This document shows, piece after piece, positions 1-8,387 of a DNA stretch of 27,346 bases (position 1 is its first letter; each line of letters opens with the position of its first letter). The notes below the pieces were generated by a model that was not told where the DNA came from, made no database searches, and saw only the letters and a list, made by a program, of their open reading frames with translations. Position numbers and translations under genes: made by a program. The stretch comes from DAOTTI01 sp034437795 (GTDB lineage Bacteria > Chloroflexota > UBA11872 > UBA12225): assembly GCA_034437795.1 (NCBI GenBank), contig DAOTTI010000035.1, positions 1 to 27,346 of the forward strand. The letters are read 5' to 3'.

Positions 1-858
1 GCCCCGCCGCTGCCGCCCGTGCCGCCGGCGCCGGCTCAGCCGGTTGGGGCGGCCGCGGCGTCGACGCCGACGCTGGCGGCTCGTGTCCCGTCCGGCACCG
101 ATGCGACCGTGCCGCCGGCCGTTGGCATCGCCGGCGCGGCCCGCGCGCCCGAGGGCGACCGCTGCTGGCTGGTGCTGGTGGACCTGCTGACCGGCGCCAC
201 CGGACCTGAGCGCCCCGTGTGCGCCCCCGGCGAGCGAGCCCACAGCCTGGCGCTGGAGCCCGGTCCGGGCGGCCCTGTAGCCTACGTGGGCCTCTGGCGC
301 GGGGCCACCTGGTGGGATGACCGCCTCCTGACGGCCCGCGGTCGGATCGTGGCGCTCCAGGCAGAGACTGGCCTCCCTGTCGCCGAGCTACCGCTGTACG
401 GGGCGCCCAGCCAGCTCGCGCTCGGTCCGGCGCCCAAACGAGCCGGCCGCCGGCTCTACGCCATTGACTCCTGGCCGGGGCCCTCCGCCGCCGGCGCGCA
501 TTACCAGGCGGAGCGCCAGCGCCGGCTGCTCGGGCTGGACCCGCTGACCCTGGAGATCGCCAGCGAGCAGCCCCTGCATGTCGACGCGTCCTGGCTGACC
601 GTAGCCCCCGATGGCGACTACGCCTACCTGCTCTCCGACCTGGGAGAACGGCTGCACCGCCTGGACCTGGCCACCGGCGCGCTCCACCCCGTGGCGCGGC
701 TGCCGTCGCTCGGCTTCGGCCTGGCCGTCACGGCGGAGCGGGTCTTCGTCGTCGGGCCGCAGGATGGCGCCGTCTGGGCCGTCAACCGGCGTGGCGCGCC
801 CGTGGTGCGGACCATCCGAACCGGCGCCGTCCCGACGGGGATCGCCCTCGATGGCTAA
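1..858 (+). CDS. C-terminal part of a secreted beta-propeller-like (YVTN/WD-type) protein, 5' truncated by window
   Basis: The reading frame is open from the first base and ends at TAA 856-858, so the gene starts upstream; the GTG at 19 is probably internal. The first ~30 residues are a Pro/Ala-rich linker of the kind that follows a signal peptide or lipidation site. The rest repeats short beta-blade-like patterns with D/G turns, such as APDGDYAYLLSD, LHRLDLATGALHPV and GAVWAVNRRG, which resemble YVTN or quinoprotein-type propellers. No catalytic motif is visible. A structural or ligand-binding role at the cell surface is plausible from the fold type alone. The neighbouring gene is convergent and unrelated. 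The fold call is moderately supported; a function cannot be given. Confidence 0.6.
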   Translation, partial: APPLPPVPPAPAQPVGAAAASTPTLAARVPSGTDATVPPAVGIAGAARAPEGDRCWLVLVDLLTGATGPERPVCAPGERAHSLALEPGPGGPVAYVGLWRGATWWDDRLLTARGRIVALQAETGLPVAELPLYGAPSQLALGPAPKRAGRRLYAIDSWPGPSAAGAHYQAERQRRLLGLDPLTLEIASEQPLHVDASWLTVAPDGDYAYLLSDLGERLHRLDLATGALHPVARLPSLGFGLAVTAERVFVVGPQDGAVWAVNRRGAPVVRTIRTGAVPTGIALDG

Positions 859-869
859 CCTGGATCCCC

Positions 870-977
870 GTGGCAATCCCCCACGTCTACCCTGCGTTGC
901 TGGCTTGGTCGCGAGCTCGCCGAAGTCCGGGGCCACACAGCCTGTGGCAAACGCCACGGTTTGCCCTGCGTTGCTGG
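870..977. repeat. 34-bp imperfect direct repeat with a small hairpin, downstream of the propeller gene
   Basis: Segments 870-903 and 944-977 both begin GTGGCAA and both end in the identical 14-mer CCCTGCGTTGCTGG. The second copy contains a 7-bp stem (GGCAAAC at 946-952, GTTTGCC at 959-965). The hairpin could serve as a weak terminator for the gene ending at 858, but no T-run follows. Confidence 0.5.
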
Positions 978-1023
978 TGCCCCGGACGAGCATGACTGAT
1001 TTCTCAACGGCCGGTGGCCAGTT

Positions 1024-1091
1024 CCCTCTCCCAAAGGGAGAGGGTGAGGGCTCCGCCCGTTAGGAACATCCCCTCTCCCAAAGGGAGAGGG
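1024..1091. repeat. two copies of the CCCTCTCCC/GGGAGAGGG hairpin repeat
   Basis: Two perfect 9-bp stems with AAA loops lie at 1024-1044 and 1071-1091, each followed by GTGAGG and then GGCTCCGCC. They sit in the 318-bp gap between two convergent genes. The same core recurs in most intergenic regions of the window. They may act as bidirectional terminators here, but their number suggests a REP-like dispersed element. Nothing else is seen in this gap apart from the direct repeat at 870-977. Confidence 0.85.
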
Positions 1092-1176
1092 TGAGGATGA
1101 AGGCTCCGCCAGTGATCTCTGGCTAGTCCGCGGGCCAGGCGTGGCACGTAGACAAGGCGAGCCGCCTGTTCCGGCG

Positions 1177-2577
1177 TCATGGACGAATGGGATGCCTGAG
1201 GCCCAGATACGGTTTGCAGGCGCCGAACTTCACCAGATCGTTCATGCGCCGGTTCAGCTCCGCCAGCCCCTGCCCCAGCGGTGCCTGCCCCTCGACGATC
1301 TTGCGCCCCTCCTCGGCGTAGAGGTCCCAGGTCTGGCCGGTGTTGTGGTGCCGGAAGTGGATGCCGTAGCCACGCCGGTACACGTCGGCAAAGACCTGGA
1401 CGTGCGCTGGCGGCGGCTTCAGGTGCGCGCCAAACTTGCTACGGAGCGCCGGCATGTTGATGTTGCCGAAAAACTCCTGCGCCTCTGGCTCAATCAGGAA
1501 GCGCAGGAAGTCCCAGGCACGGTCGGCGTGCGCCGTCCGCGCCGACGCGACCTGGCCGTGCCCCGCCGCCAGCGCGATCCCCGGCCGGCGGTCATCCGCC
1601 TTGGGCAGGTGGATCACGTCCCAGTCGAAGGAGTTGCCAATCGCCCGCACGTTGCGCGCCACGTCGGACACCGCCCGCACCTGAAAGGCGACGCGGCCGG
1701 CCTGAAACGGCTCCAGGCCGGTCGTGCGCCGGATGGCGTCGGCCTCCGCCAGCGGCAGGAGCACGCGGTCACGCACCAGCCACTGCTGCAACTGCCGGTG
1801 CGCCTCGATCGAGATGGGGCTATCCAGGATGTAGCGCTGGGCCTGGAAGTCCGCCACGTCGCCCCCCAGCGTCCAGGCCAGCATGCCCACGTGCGTGGGG
1901 TGGTTGTAGTTCCACTGAATGCCCCACGTGTCCGGCCGGCCATCGCCGTCCAGGTCACGGGTCGCCGCCCGCGCTAGCTCCACCAGGTCGGCCAGCGACC
2001 AGTCGCCCTTCAGATCGTCCCACGGATCTCTTGCCCCCACCTGCCGGAGCAGAGACCGGTTGTAGAACACGGCGTTCGGGTCGGCCCAGTGCGGCACGCT
2101 GTAGACCTTATTGCACCAGCGCTCCGTTCCGGAAAGGGCATACGTCGCGGGGTCGATCCTGATCCGGTCGCGATGCGCGTACGACGTCAGGTCCAGGAAC
2201 ATCCCGCCATCCTGGAACAGGGGATCGACGTTCGCGCGGCCCTGGATTGTGTCAGGCGCGGCGTCGGCGGCGAAGAGCGCCTGCAGCTTCTCTGTCCACG
2301 GCGTCACGCCGACGGCGGCCAGCTCTACGTCGATCACCAGGCGCAGCTGCTCGCGCACGCGGGGCAGCAGCTGCGGCAGCCCTTCGCCCCACTCGCGGAG
2401 CCAGGCCAGGTACCGTAGCTTGACCTCCCCCGCCGGACGTGGCCGGCCGGCATCGCCCCCCAGGGGGCCGCACGCCGCCAGCAGCTCGGCTCCGCCCGCG
2501 CCCATGAGCACGCGCCGGCGGGTCACACGCCACTGCCCCGCAGGCGCACAGTCTGGTTTCCTCACCTGCATCGCCAT
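1177..2577 (-). CDS. ABC transporter sugar-binding lipoprotein (extracellular solute-binding protein family 1)
   Basis: The 466-residue product begins with a basic n-region, an RRR motif at residues 20-22, a hydrophobic stretch and a lipobox LLAAC with Cys36, so it is predicted to be exported (perhaps by Tat) and lipid-anchored outside the cell. Length and motifs (YLAWLREWGEG, WCNKVYSVPHWADPNAVFYN, DLDGDGRPDTWGIQWN, GRVAFQV, a PEAQEFFG-type C-terminal region) fit family 1 sugar-binding proteins of CUT1 importers. The ATG at 2577 (or the in-frame ATG at 2571) is preferred over the upstream start at 2634 because AAGGAG sequences lie directly upstream and the signal peptide follows. No permease or ATPase gene is in the window. 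The ligand cannot be read from sequence. It is divergent from a second such gene at 3101. Confidence 0.9.
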   Translation of the reverse strand: MAMQVRKPDCAPAGQWRVTRRRVLMGAGGAELLAACGPLGGDAGRPRPAGEVKLRYLAWLREWGEGLPQLLPRVREQLRLVIDVELAAVGVTPWTEKLQALFAADAAPDTIQGRANVDPLFQDGGMFLDLTSYAHRDRIRIDPATYALSGTERWCNKVYSVPHWADPNAVFYNRSLLRQVGARDPWDDLKGDWSLADLVELARAATRDLDGDGRPDTWGIQWNYNHPTHVGMLAWTLGGDVADFQAQRYILDSPISIEAHRQLQQWLVRDRVLLPLAEADAIRRTTGLEPFQAGRVAFQVRAVSDVARNVRAIGNSFDWDVIHLPKADDRRPGIALAAGHGQVASARTAHADRAWDFLRFLIEPEAQEFFGNINMPALRSKFGAHLKPPPAHVQVFADVYRRGYGIHFRHHNTGQTWDLYAEEGRKIVEGQAPLGQGLAELNRRMNDLVKFGACKPYLGLRHPIRP

Positions 2578-3100
2578 CGCTCCTTCGCTCCTTCTCCCCC
2601 GCGCCGTCCCGAGGCGCGCCACTCCCCGGCCCATGCCTTCCGCGCCTCATCCGGCACCTCGTCCGGCGCTCAGGGCGAACTATAGCGGCCTCACTCCCGC
2701 GGTCAACCCACCCAGGCTCCGTTGTCGAAGCTGTGCGGGCGTGCCCAACAGCTCCGGATGGCGCCACGGCAGTCAACCCCCCCTCGACCCCCTCTCCCCG
2801 CGTCTCCGCGTCTGCGTGTCTCCGTGCCCCCACACGGGCGCCCCATCGCGGGGGAGATGCTCTCCCCGTGGCCCTGCCCCCCGCTCCGTGTCGGAGCGGG
2901 GGGCAGGGCCAAGCCGCACGGTGGGGCCGATGGGGGCAGGGGTGCGGCGCGGCCACGACCGAAGGGGGTGTGGGCTGTCCTCCATCCCGTCGGCACGGCC
3001 GCGGCCGAAGGGAGTGAGGTCAGTCGTCCCCGCGCCTGGCCGAGTACAATGCGGCGGGGGCGCATTCAACGACTTAGAACGCGACGTGAGGAGGACATTG
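2578..3100. repeat. 523-bp divergent leader region holding a diverged repeat element with a 19-bp perfect inverted repeat
   Basis: The gap must carry the start signals of both divergent solute-binding-protein genes, but no clear -10/-35 pair can be assigned. At 2870-2910 there is a perfect 19-bp inverted repeat (arms 2870-2888 and 2892-2910) around a TGT loop. It lies inside a longer element, starting near 2859 with CTCTCCCC and a TGGCCCT segment and continuing with AGCCGCACG, that resembles the elements at 21401 and 23580. A 19-nt CT-rich string at 2794-2812 is identical to 23527-23545. Tails of the type CCGAAGGGGGTG occur near 2966 and 3003. In-frame readings through this region are repeat artefacts. 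Confidence 0.75.
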
Positions 3101-4447
3101 ATGACGGTCTCGGTTCCAGTGGCTACCAGGCGGCGCCTGCTTGGCGGGGGCACGGCGGGGGCCGGCGCGCTGGCGCTGGCGGCATGCGGGGGATCCACGG
3201 CGGAGCGGGGCGCGGGCGCGCCGGCGCAGGCGCTGGCGGGGACGCTCGAATTCTGGCAGTGGGGCGTGAGCTACGTCGATGGCTTCGACAAGCTGGCGGC
3301 CGAATTCAACCAGAAGCATGCCGGCGCCAGGGTCAACCACACGCGGCCGGAAGGCTACGACGACAAGCTCAAGGTCACCATCGCCGCCGGCAGCGGCGCG
3401 CCCGACGTCTACCTGGTGCGGGGCAACACCTACAAGCAGTGGGCCCAGGATGGCCTGGTCATCGATCTGTCAGCCTACGCCAGCCGCGACAAGGCGGCCG
3501 CCGCCGACCTCAAGACGATGCACAAGGTCTTCCTCGACTACTACCATCACAACGGCAAGCTCCAGGGCATCCCGTGGGACTTCTCCACCATCTCGGTGGC
3601 CTACAACCTGGAATTCATCGAGGCCCGCGGCCTGAAGCCTCCGGCGGAGCTGGGCGATCGCTGGACGTGGGAGACCTTCGCCGACTACGCCAAGCGCCTG
3701 ACCCCCGGCGACGGCAGCCGGTACGGCGTGGACGCCAGCCCCGGCATCGAGACCGGCTATTACAACTGGGTCGTCGCCAACGGCGGTAGCTTCTGGAGCG
3801 CCGACTACCAGACGTGCACCGTCAACTCGCCCCAGTTCGCCGAGGCGTGCGAGGCCTACATGGCCCTGGCTCACCGGCTCCAGGTCTCGCCCCCGCGCCC
3901 CTGGACGAGCGAGCAGACGCGGGGCCTGCCCCACCGCGCCAACATGCTCACGAACGGCCTGGTGGCGATGCAGACCGCCGGCGACTGGTTCTTCGGCTGG
4001 TACGACCGTGCCCCTAGCCTGCGGTGGGACGCCGTCCCCATGCCCTTCGCGCCGCGCACGAAGAAGACCGGCAGCATCGCCAACTTTCGCGGGCTCGGCG
4101 TCTCGCCCACCGCCCAGAACCGGGACCTGGCCTGGGCCTGGATCGCCTTCCTGATCACGCGCGAGGTGCAGGACCGCGTGCCGGCCCTGATGGGCGAGGT
4201 GCCGGCGCGCCTGGACTCCATCGAGCAGGTCTACCTCAATCCGGCCAGGTCCCCCACGCCGAAGAGCCGGCGCCTGCTCAAGGCCGCCATCGACGCCACC
4301 TATCCCCTGCCGGCGCACCCGCTGATCGCCTGGGGCGACATCACCGGCACGGCCAACGCCCTCGAGCAGGCCTACGACGGCAGGCGAGCGGTCAAGGAGG
4401 TGCTGGCCGAGATCCAGGAGAAGCTCACCGCCCTCATCCGGCGCTAA
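3101..4447 (+). CDS. ABC transporter sugar-binding lipoprotein (extracellular solute-binding protein family 1)
   Basis: The 448-residue product starts at ATG 3101, which has AGGAGG six bases upstream; the frame stays open far upstream but that stretch is repeat DNA. RRR at residues 10-12 and a lipobox LALAAC with Cys29 predict export and lipid anchoring. LEFWQWGVSY, FNQKHAGARVNHTRPEGYDD, AGSGAPDVYLVRG, GIPWDFSTISVAYN and VAMQTAGDWFFGW are typical of family 1 sugar-binding proteins. It is only distantly similar to its divergent neighbour, so the two probably bind different ligands. No permeases are adjacent; either they are encoded elsewhere or the protein is an orphan binder. The substrate is unknown. 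Confidence 0.9.
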   Translation: MTVSVPVATRRRLLGGGTAGAGALALAACGGSTAERGAGAPAQALAGTLEFWQWGVSYVDGFDKLAAEFNQKHAGARVNHTRPEGYDDKLKVTIAAGSGAPDVYLVRGNTYKQWAQDGLVIDLSAYASRDKAAAADLKTMHKVFLDYYHHNGKLQGIPWDFSTISVAYNLEFIEARGLKPPAELGDRWTWETFADYAKRLTPGDGSRYGVDASPGIETGYYNWVVANGGSFWSADYQTCTVNSPQFAEACEAYMALAHRLQVSPPRPWTSEQTRGLPHRANMLTNGLVAMQTAGDWFFGWYDRAPSLRWDAVPMPFAPRTKKTGSIANFRGLGVSPTAQNRDLAWAWIAFLITREVQDRVPALMGEVPARLDSIEQVYLNPARSPTPKSRRLLKAAIDATYPLPAHPLIAWGDITGTANALEQAYDGRRAVKEVLAEIQEKLTALIRR

Positions 4448-4577
4448 CCCCTCGCCCGGATCCCCTCTCCCTGATCCCATCTCCCTCTGGCGTTCCCGCT
4501 CCCAAGGGGAGAAGGCGAGGGTGAGGGCTCGTCACTCGCTACTCGCTACTCGTTCCCTTTGGGAGACGGCTCCGCCC
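4448..4577. repeat. degenerate hairpin repeats and CTACTCG satellite between convergent genes
   Basis: This 130-bp gap holds decayed CCCTCTCC/GGGAGAGGG-like segments followed by GAGGGTGAGGGCTC and a run of ACTCGCT-like units at about 4530-4553. The same short satellite occurs near 8625-8662 and, inverted, near 19232-19268. It probably separates the convergent genes; no gene is visible. Confidence 0.6.
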
Positions 4578-4580
4578 GCC

Positions 4581-6845
4581 TCACGGCGCCACATAGTCCA
4601 CGAATACGGGGCTGGTCCAGGCCATCTCCAGGTCGGTCTGGACCACCCGTACCCAGTAGGCGTTGACGCCCGGCTGGGGCGCCTCATCGGCGAAGGTGAA
4701 TTCGGCCGTCCGCGGCCCGCCCGGTGCTGGCGCCAGCGACATCGTCAGGCGGCGGCCCAGGGGCCCGATCTCGATAGCGCGCTCCCTGGCCGCTAGCTCG
4801 TCCAGACCAACAGCGAAGGCGACCCGTTCCGCCGGGGCGAACGCCATGCGCGGCGCGCCGCGCTCGCCGTGGTCTCCAAAGAACGGGCGCGAGATGAGCG
4901 AGGTGCTTACGACGCACTGCAGCTCGACGCTCGTTGCGTCATCGACCCCTGCCAGGTCGACCAGGAGCCCGCTGCGGTAGCCGCAGGTCACCGAGCGCCA
5001 GCGCACCCCCGCCGGGGCCAGGTCGTAGACGTGCGAGCGCGGGCTATCGAAGCGGAGGCAGCTCACGGACGCGATGCTCGCGCCTGACGCCCCCTGGAGC
5101 TGGAGGCTGCCCTCCCAGATCACCCCCGAGTAGCTGGTCTTGCGGCTGGCGCCTTCCCAGAGCAGCCGCACGCGGTGCGGCGAGCGCGCCGCCTCCAGCG
5201 GGTGGCGGTAGAGGCAGGTGCCCCAGCGGAACAGCTCCACCGATTCCAGGGGCGCTGTGCCGGCCACCACGACCCTGATCCGCGGCGACGACGACGTGAC
5301 GTACTCCTCGCCCATGAGATGGCCGTCCGCGTCCACCTCCACCAGCAGCCGCGCGCCGGTCGTGGCGTAGCAGCGTCGCGCCTTCAAGGCGGTGTGAATG
5401 GCTTCCAGCGTTAGCTCCGTGGCGTAGAGGCCGGTCAGCCCGCCCTTGGCGTAGCGCCGCTCCTGCCAGCCAGGCGTGTCCGCTCCCGTGCGCCCATCGT
5501 GGCTATCGCTTCCCCCGACGACGCCCAGCCGGTAGCGGCGGGCCAGTGCCTCTTCCCAGAACCACTCGAAGGTGCCGTGGGTGGAGGTGATCTCCAGCGC
5601 TGGCTCCAGGGTTGGCTCGTGATACTGCAGGTCGGCGTGGCCCCCGCCCACGTGGGGCGTGATCGCCACGTCGGCGCCGCGGTAGGCGCGGTAGAGGTCC
5701 AGCACGTGGGGTAGATCGGTGTCCGCGTCCGACCTGTCGGCCAGGCCGCGATGGCTGTTGCGCCGGATCGGCTGGTCAAAGCGCCGGAAGTAGACGTTGT
5801 GGTGGCCGCCTTCGCTGGGCTCGGCCGACCATTCGAAGCCGGGCAGGGGCACGAAGCGCCCCGGCGCGTAGTACTCCCGTTCGGCCGCCTGCTGGACGGC
5901 CCAGTCGGCGTTGGAGTGGACGTGGTCGTTACGCTGGTAGCCGGTGAAGTCGATGCCGGCCACGTCGCGGCCGTAGCGGAAGAAGTCGCCGATCTTCGCC
6001 GCCAGCGCCACCTGCCCGCCGTGAGGATCGCCCCAGTAGAGGGTGTAGCTGCTGGCCTGGGCCGTACACCGGATGGGATTGCTCTCGGCCGCCAGCCCTG
6101 CCCCCACGTCCCCCGCCGCGACCGTATACAGGCCGGGCGCCAGCGCCACGCAGCCTTCCAGCCACCACACCCCGCCGTCGGCCGCGCTGAACGTACGCGC
6201 TCTGGCCGGCAGCGTCATCCCTTTGGCCTCCAGCGTGACGGTGCCGCGGTAGGCCTGAGCCGGATTGCCCCAGGCATCCTCGGCGCGGACCAGCAGGCGG
6301 AACGGGGCGCCGGCAACGACGGTCGACGGCGCGACCAGCACCAGCCGTGCGGCGGGGCCGCCGGTGATCGAGACGTAGGGCGGGTCGGGCAGGGGTACGA
6401 ACGCGCCGGCGCCCGTTACGTCCACCTCCACGCAGAAGAAGCGCTGCCCTTCCAGGAAAGTCTGCGCGCGGCTCCCCGGGCCGCCCCCGCTGCGGTCGCC
6501 GTAGGTCAGGACCAGGCGCTCGCCCGGGCGCAGGCCGCGGCCCAGCACCGCCAGGACGACGCTCTTCACGTCCGGCACCAGGACCGCCACCCGCGCCTCG
6601 GGCGGGGCCTGCAGCGTGAGATACTCGGGGCCGGCCGGATCGTCCACCTGGGGCACGCCCCAATCGGTGTCGGAGTCGGTGGAGATGCGGATGCGCCCGC
6701 CGGGCGCGATCCCACGGTCCCCAACGACGTAGGTCAGCCGCCAGGTGCCGTAGCTGCCGGCGACCACCTCGCCGGCCGGATCGATGCTGGCCACGCCGTA
6801 CGCCGCCGGCGCGCCCTGGAGTTCGCGTGGTTCAGGAGTTGCCAT
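4581..6845 (-). CDS. CehA/McbA-type PHP-domain metallohydrolase (DUF3604-like)
   Basis: The product is 754 residues from ATG 6845, which has GAGGTG ten bases upstream; a TTG at 6863 is a possible alternative. Residues ~1-270 are beta-rich and probably form immunoglobulin-like domains (for example GTVTLEAKG and GGVWWLEGCV). From ~270 a PHP-type domain shows WGDPHGGQ, NDHVHSNADW, GFEWSAEPSEGGHHNVYF, ITPHVGGGHADLQYHEP, EITSTHGTFEW and GVVGGSDSHDGR (~445), the set of His/Asp ligands expected of a metal-dependent phosphoesterase-like barrel. The first motif reads GDPHGG where PHP proteins usually have GDLHxH, so one metal ligand may be missing or replaced. No signal peptide is apparent. Substrates in this family range from carbamates to phosphoesters; none can be assigned here. 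It is divergent from the sialidase gene. Confidence 0.82.
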   Translation of the reverse strand: MATPEPRELQGAPAAYGVASIDPAGEVVAGSYGTWRLTYVVGDRGIAPGGRIRISTDSDTDWGVPQVDDPAGPEYLTLQAPPEARVAVLVPDVKSVVLAVLGRGLRPGERLVLTYGDRSGGGPGSRAQTFLEGQRFFCVEVDVTGAGAFVPLPDPPYVSITGGPAARLVLVAPSTVVAGAPFRLLVRAEDAWGNPAQAYRGTVTLEAKGMTLPARARTFSAADGGVWWLEGCVALAPGLYTVAAGDVGAGLAAESNPIRCTAQASSYTLYWGDPHGGQVALAAKIGDFFRYGRDVAGIDFTGYQRNDHVHSNADWAVQQAAEREYYAPGRFVPLPGFEWSAEPSEGGHHNVYFRRFDQPIRRNSHRGLADRSDADTDLPHVLDLYRAYRGADVAITPHVGGGHADLQYHEPTLEPALEITSTHGTFEWFWEEALARRYRLGVVGGSDSHDGRTGADTPGWQERRYAKGGLTGLYATELTLEAIHTALKARRCYATTGARLLVEVDADGHLMGEEYVTSSSPRIRVVVAGTAPLESVELFRWGTCLYRHPLEAARSPHRVRLLWEGASRKTSYSGVIWEGSLQLQGASGASIASVSCLRFDSPRSHVYDLAPAGVRWRSVTCGYRSGLLVDLAGVDDATSVELQCVVSTSLISRPFFGDHGERGAPRMAFAPAERVAFAVGLDELAARERAIEIGPLGRRLTMSLAPAPGGPRTAEFTFADEAPQPGVNAYWVRVVQTDLEMAWTSPVFVDYVAP

Positions 6846-7118
6846 GCTGCGCTTGCACCTCAAGGCGGAGTTCTGGAGGGGCCATCATAGGGCAGGCGCG
6901 CACCGCCGGCAACTGCATCGCGGTACACAGGCGCGCGCAAAAGGTCCGAGTAGCGCCAGCCCATGACCATTGGTCCCCCTCCCCCGTGGTCCCCCTCGCC
7001 CGCACGGGGGATACGGGACGGCGCGGCCACAATGGACCTATGGCCGTATGGCAGGCCACCGCCACCGGCCGGCGCGCACCACCGCAGGTACAATGCGCTT
7101 TCCGGCTGGAAGAGAGAC

Positions 7119-8387
7119 ATGCAGGCGAGCCACGCGCCGACCGTGGAGTTCCAGGACCTGTTCGTCAGCGGCGACGGCGGCTATCACACCTACCGCATCC
7201 CCGCCCTGGCGGTGACCACGCGGGACACGCTCCTGGCCTTCTGCGAGGGCCGTAAGCACAGCCGCGCCGACGCTGGCGAGATCGACCTCCTGCTCCGCCG
7301 CAGCCTCGATGGGGGCCGCACCTGGCAGCCGACTCAGGTGGTGGCCAGCCGGCCGGAGATGACCTGTGGCAATCCGGCTCCGGTGGTGGACCGCGACACC
7401 GGCACCATCTGGCTCCCCTTCTGTCAGAACCCGGCCGAGGGCGGCGAGGAGCAGATCCGCAAGGGCTGGTTCGAGCGCACCGTCTGGCTGACCCGCAGCG
7501 ACGACGATGGCGCCACCTGGGCCGAGCCAGTGGAGATCACGGCCGCCGTCAAGCGCCCAGACTGGACCTGGTACGCCACCGGCCCCTGTCACGGCATCCA
7601 GCTCCAGAGCGGGCGCCTGCTCATCCCCTGCGACCACCGCGTCCGGCCGGCAGCGGGGCAGCCTGAGGCGCGGCACTCGCACGTCATCTTCTCTGACGAC
7701 CACGGCGCCACCTGGCAGATCGGCGGCGTGGTGCCTCAGGAAGGGACCAACGAGTGCGTGGCGGTGGAGATGGCGGACGGCGCCGTCTACCTCAACTGCC
7801 GCGACCAGGCCAGGCGGGGGCGGCGCTGCGTCGCCTGGAGCCGCGACGGCGGGCTGACCTTCCCCGAGTACTGGTGGGACGAGACGCTGATCGAGCCGGC
7901 CTGTCAGGCCAGTGCCATCCGCCTGGCCGGCGCCGGCACGCCCGACCCGCACCGCGTGCTCTTCTGCAACCCGGCCAGCGCCAGCCGCGACACGTTGACC
8001 ATACGCTTGAGCGAGGACGAATGTCGCACCTGGCCGATAGCGCGGGTGCTCTGGCCGGGGCCGGCGGCCTACTCCGATCTAGCCGTGACGGGGCCAACAG
8101 CCGTTCAGTCGGAACCAGCGGTCGGCTCGGACCTGGCCGCGACCAGGGCGGGAAGCGCCCCGCCGCGGCCGGCGGCCGGCTCTGATCGGCCCGTAACCGG
8201 GCGCGCAGGCGTCCGACGAGGACCGTCGATCGGCTCGGGCCGGGCAGTCATGGGGGCAGGGGGCCCAGGCGGCGAGCCGGCGATCTGGTGTCTCTTTGAG
8301 CGCGGCGTGCAGTCGCCCTACGAGCGCCTGACCCTCGCCCGCTTTAGCCTGGCCTGGCTCCTGGAAGCGGCGCCGGCCGGCCGGTAA
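7119..8387 (+). CDS. BNR/Asp-box sialidase-like glycosidase (GH33-type exo-alpha-sialidase)
   Basis: The product is 422 residues from ATG 7119, preceded by GGAAGAGAG. It has the YRIP motif (residues 25-28, arginine triad Arg26), Asp boxes SLDGGRTW (62-69), SDDDGATW, SDDHGATW and SRDGGLTF, an NE segment (Glu212) and AYSDLAV with Tyr318, which together match the six-bladed sialidase propeller and its Glu/Tyr pair. Established chemistry of the family is release of terminal sialic (or related) acids. No signal peptide is visible, so the enzyme may act inside the cell on imported glycans. Unusually, the last blade is interrupted from Tyr318 onward by four 18-residue repeats (see 8067-8282) before the usual CLFERG segment resumes. 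Whether the enzyme remains active is unknown. Confidence 0.88.
   Translation: MQASHAPTVEFQDLFVSGDGGYHTYRIPALAVTTRDTLLAFCEGRKHSRADAGEIDLLLRRSLDGGRTWQPTQVVASRPEMTCGNPAPVVDRDTGTIWLPFCQNPAEGGEEQIRKGWFERTVWLTRSDDDGATWAEPVEITAAVKRPDWTWYATGPCHGIQLQSGRLLIPCDHRVRPAAGQPEARHSHVIFSDDHGATWQIGGVVPQEGTNECVAVEMADGAVYLNCRDQARRGRRCVAWSRDGGLTFPEYWWDETLIEPACQASAIRLAGAGTPDPHRVLFCNPASASRDTLTIRLSEDECRTWPIARVLWPGPAAYSDLAVTGPTAVQSEPAVGSDLAATRAGSAPPRPAAGSDRPVTGRAGVRRGPSIGSGRAVMGAGGPGGEPAIWCLFERGVQSPYERLTLARFSLAWLLEAAPAGR
8067..8282 (+). repeat. four in-frame 54-bp tandem repeats inside the sialidase gene
   Basis: Four consecutive 18-codon units start at 8067, 8121, 8175 and 8229. The encoded units begin AYSDLAVTGP, VGSDLAATRA, AGSDRPVTGR and IGSGRAVMGA, and all four keep Ser at position 3 and Pro at position 17. 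The first unit contains the predicted catalytic Tyr-Ser-Asp; the other three look like decayed copies of it. The frame is preserved exactly. Confidence 0.88.

Noticed and set aside
2703..3065. several small frames with peptides such as SPRLRVSV and GRGRAAPL
   Set aside because: These are translations of the intergenic repeats and appear in several frames and both strands.
2111..3100. 330-codon in-frame extension upstream of the second solute-binding protein
   Set aside because: It runs antisense through the first binding-protein gene and through repeat DNA. The signal peptide and AGGAGG site fix the start at 3101.
5751..6890. 379-codon plus-strand frame opposite the PHP metallohydrolase
   Set aside because: No domain is recognised and it is a typical shadow frame; the minus-strand frame has PHP motifs.
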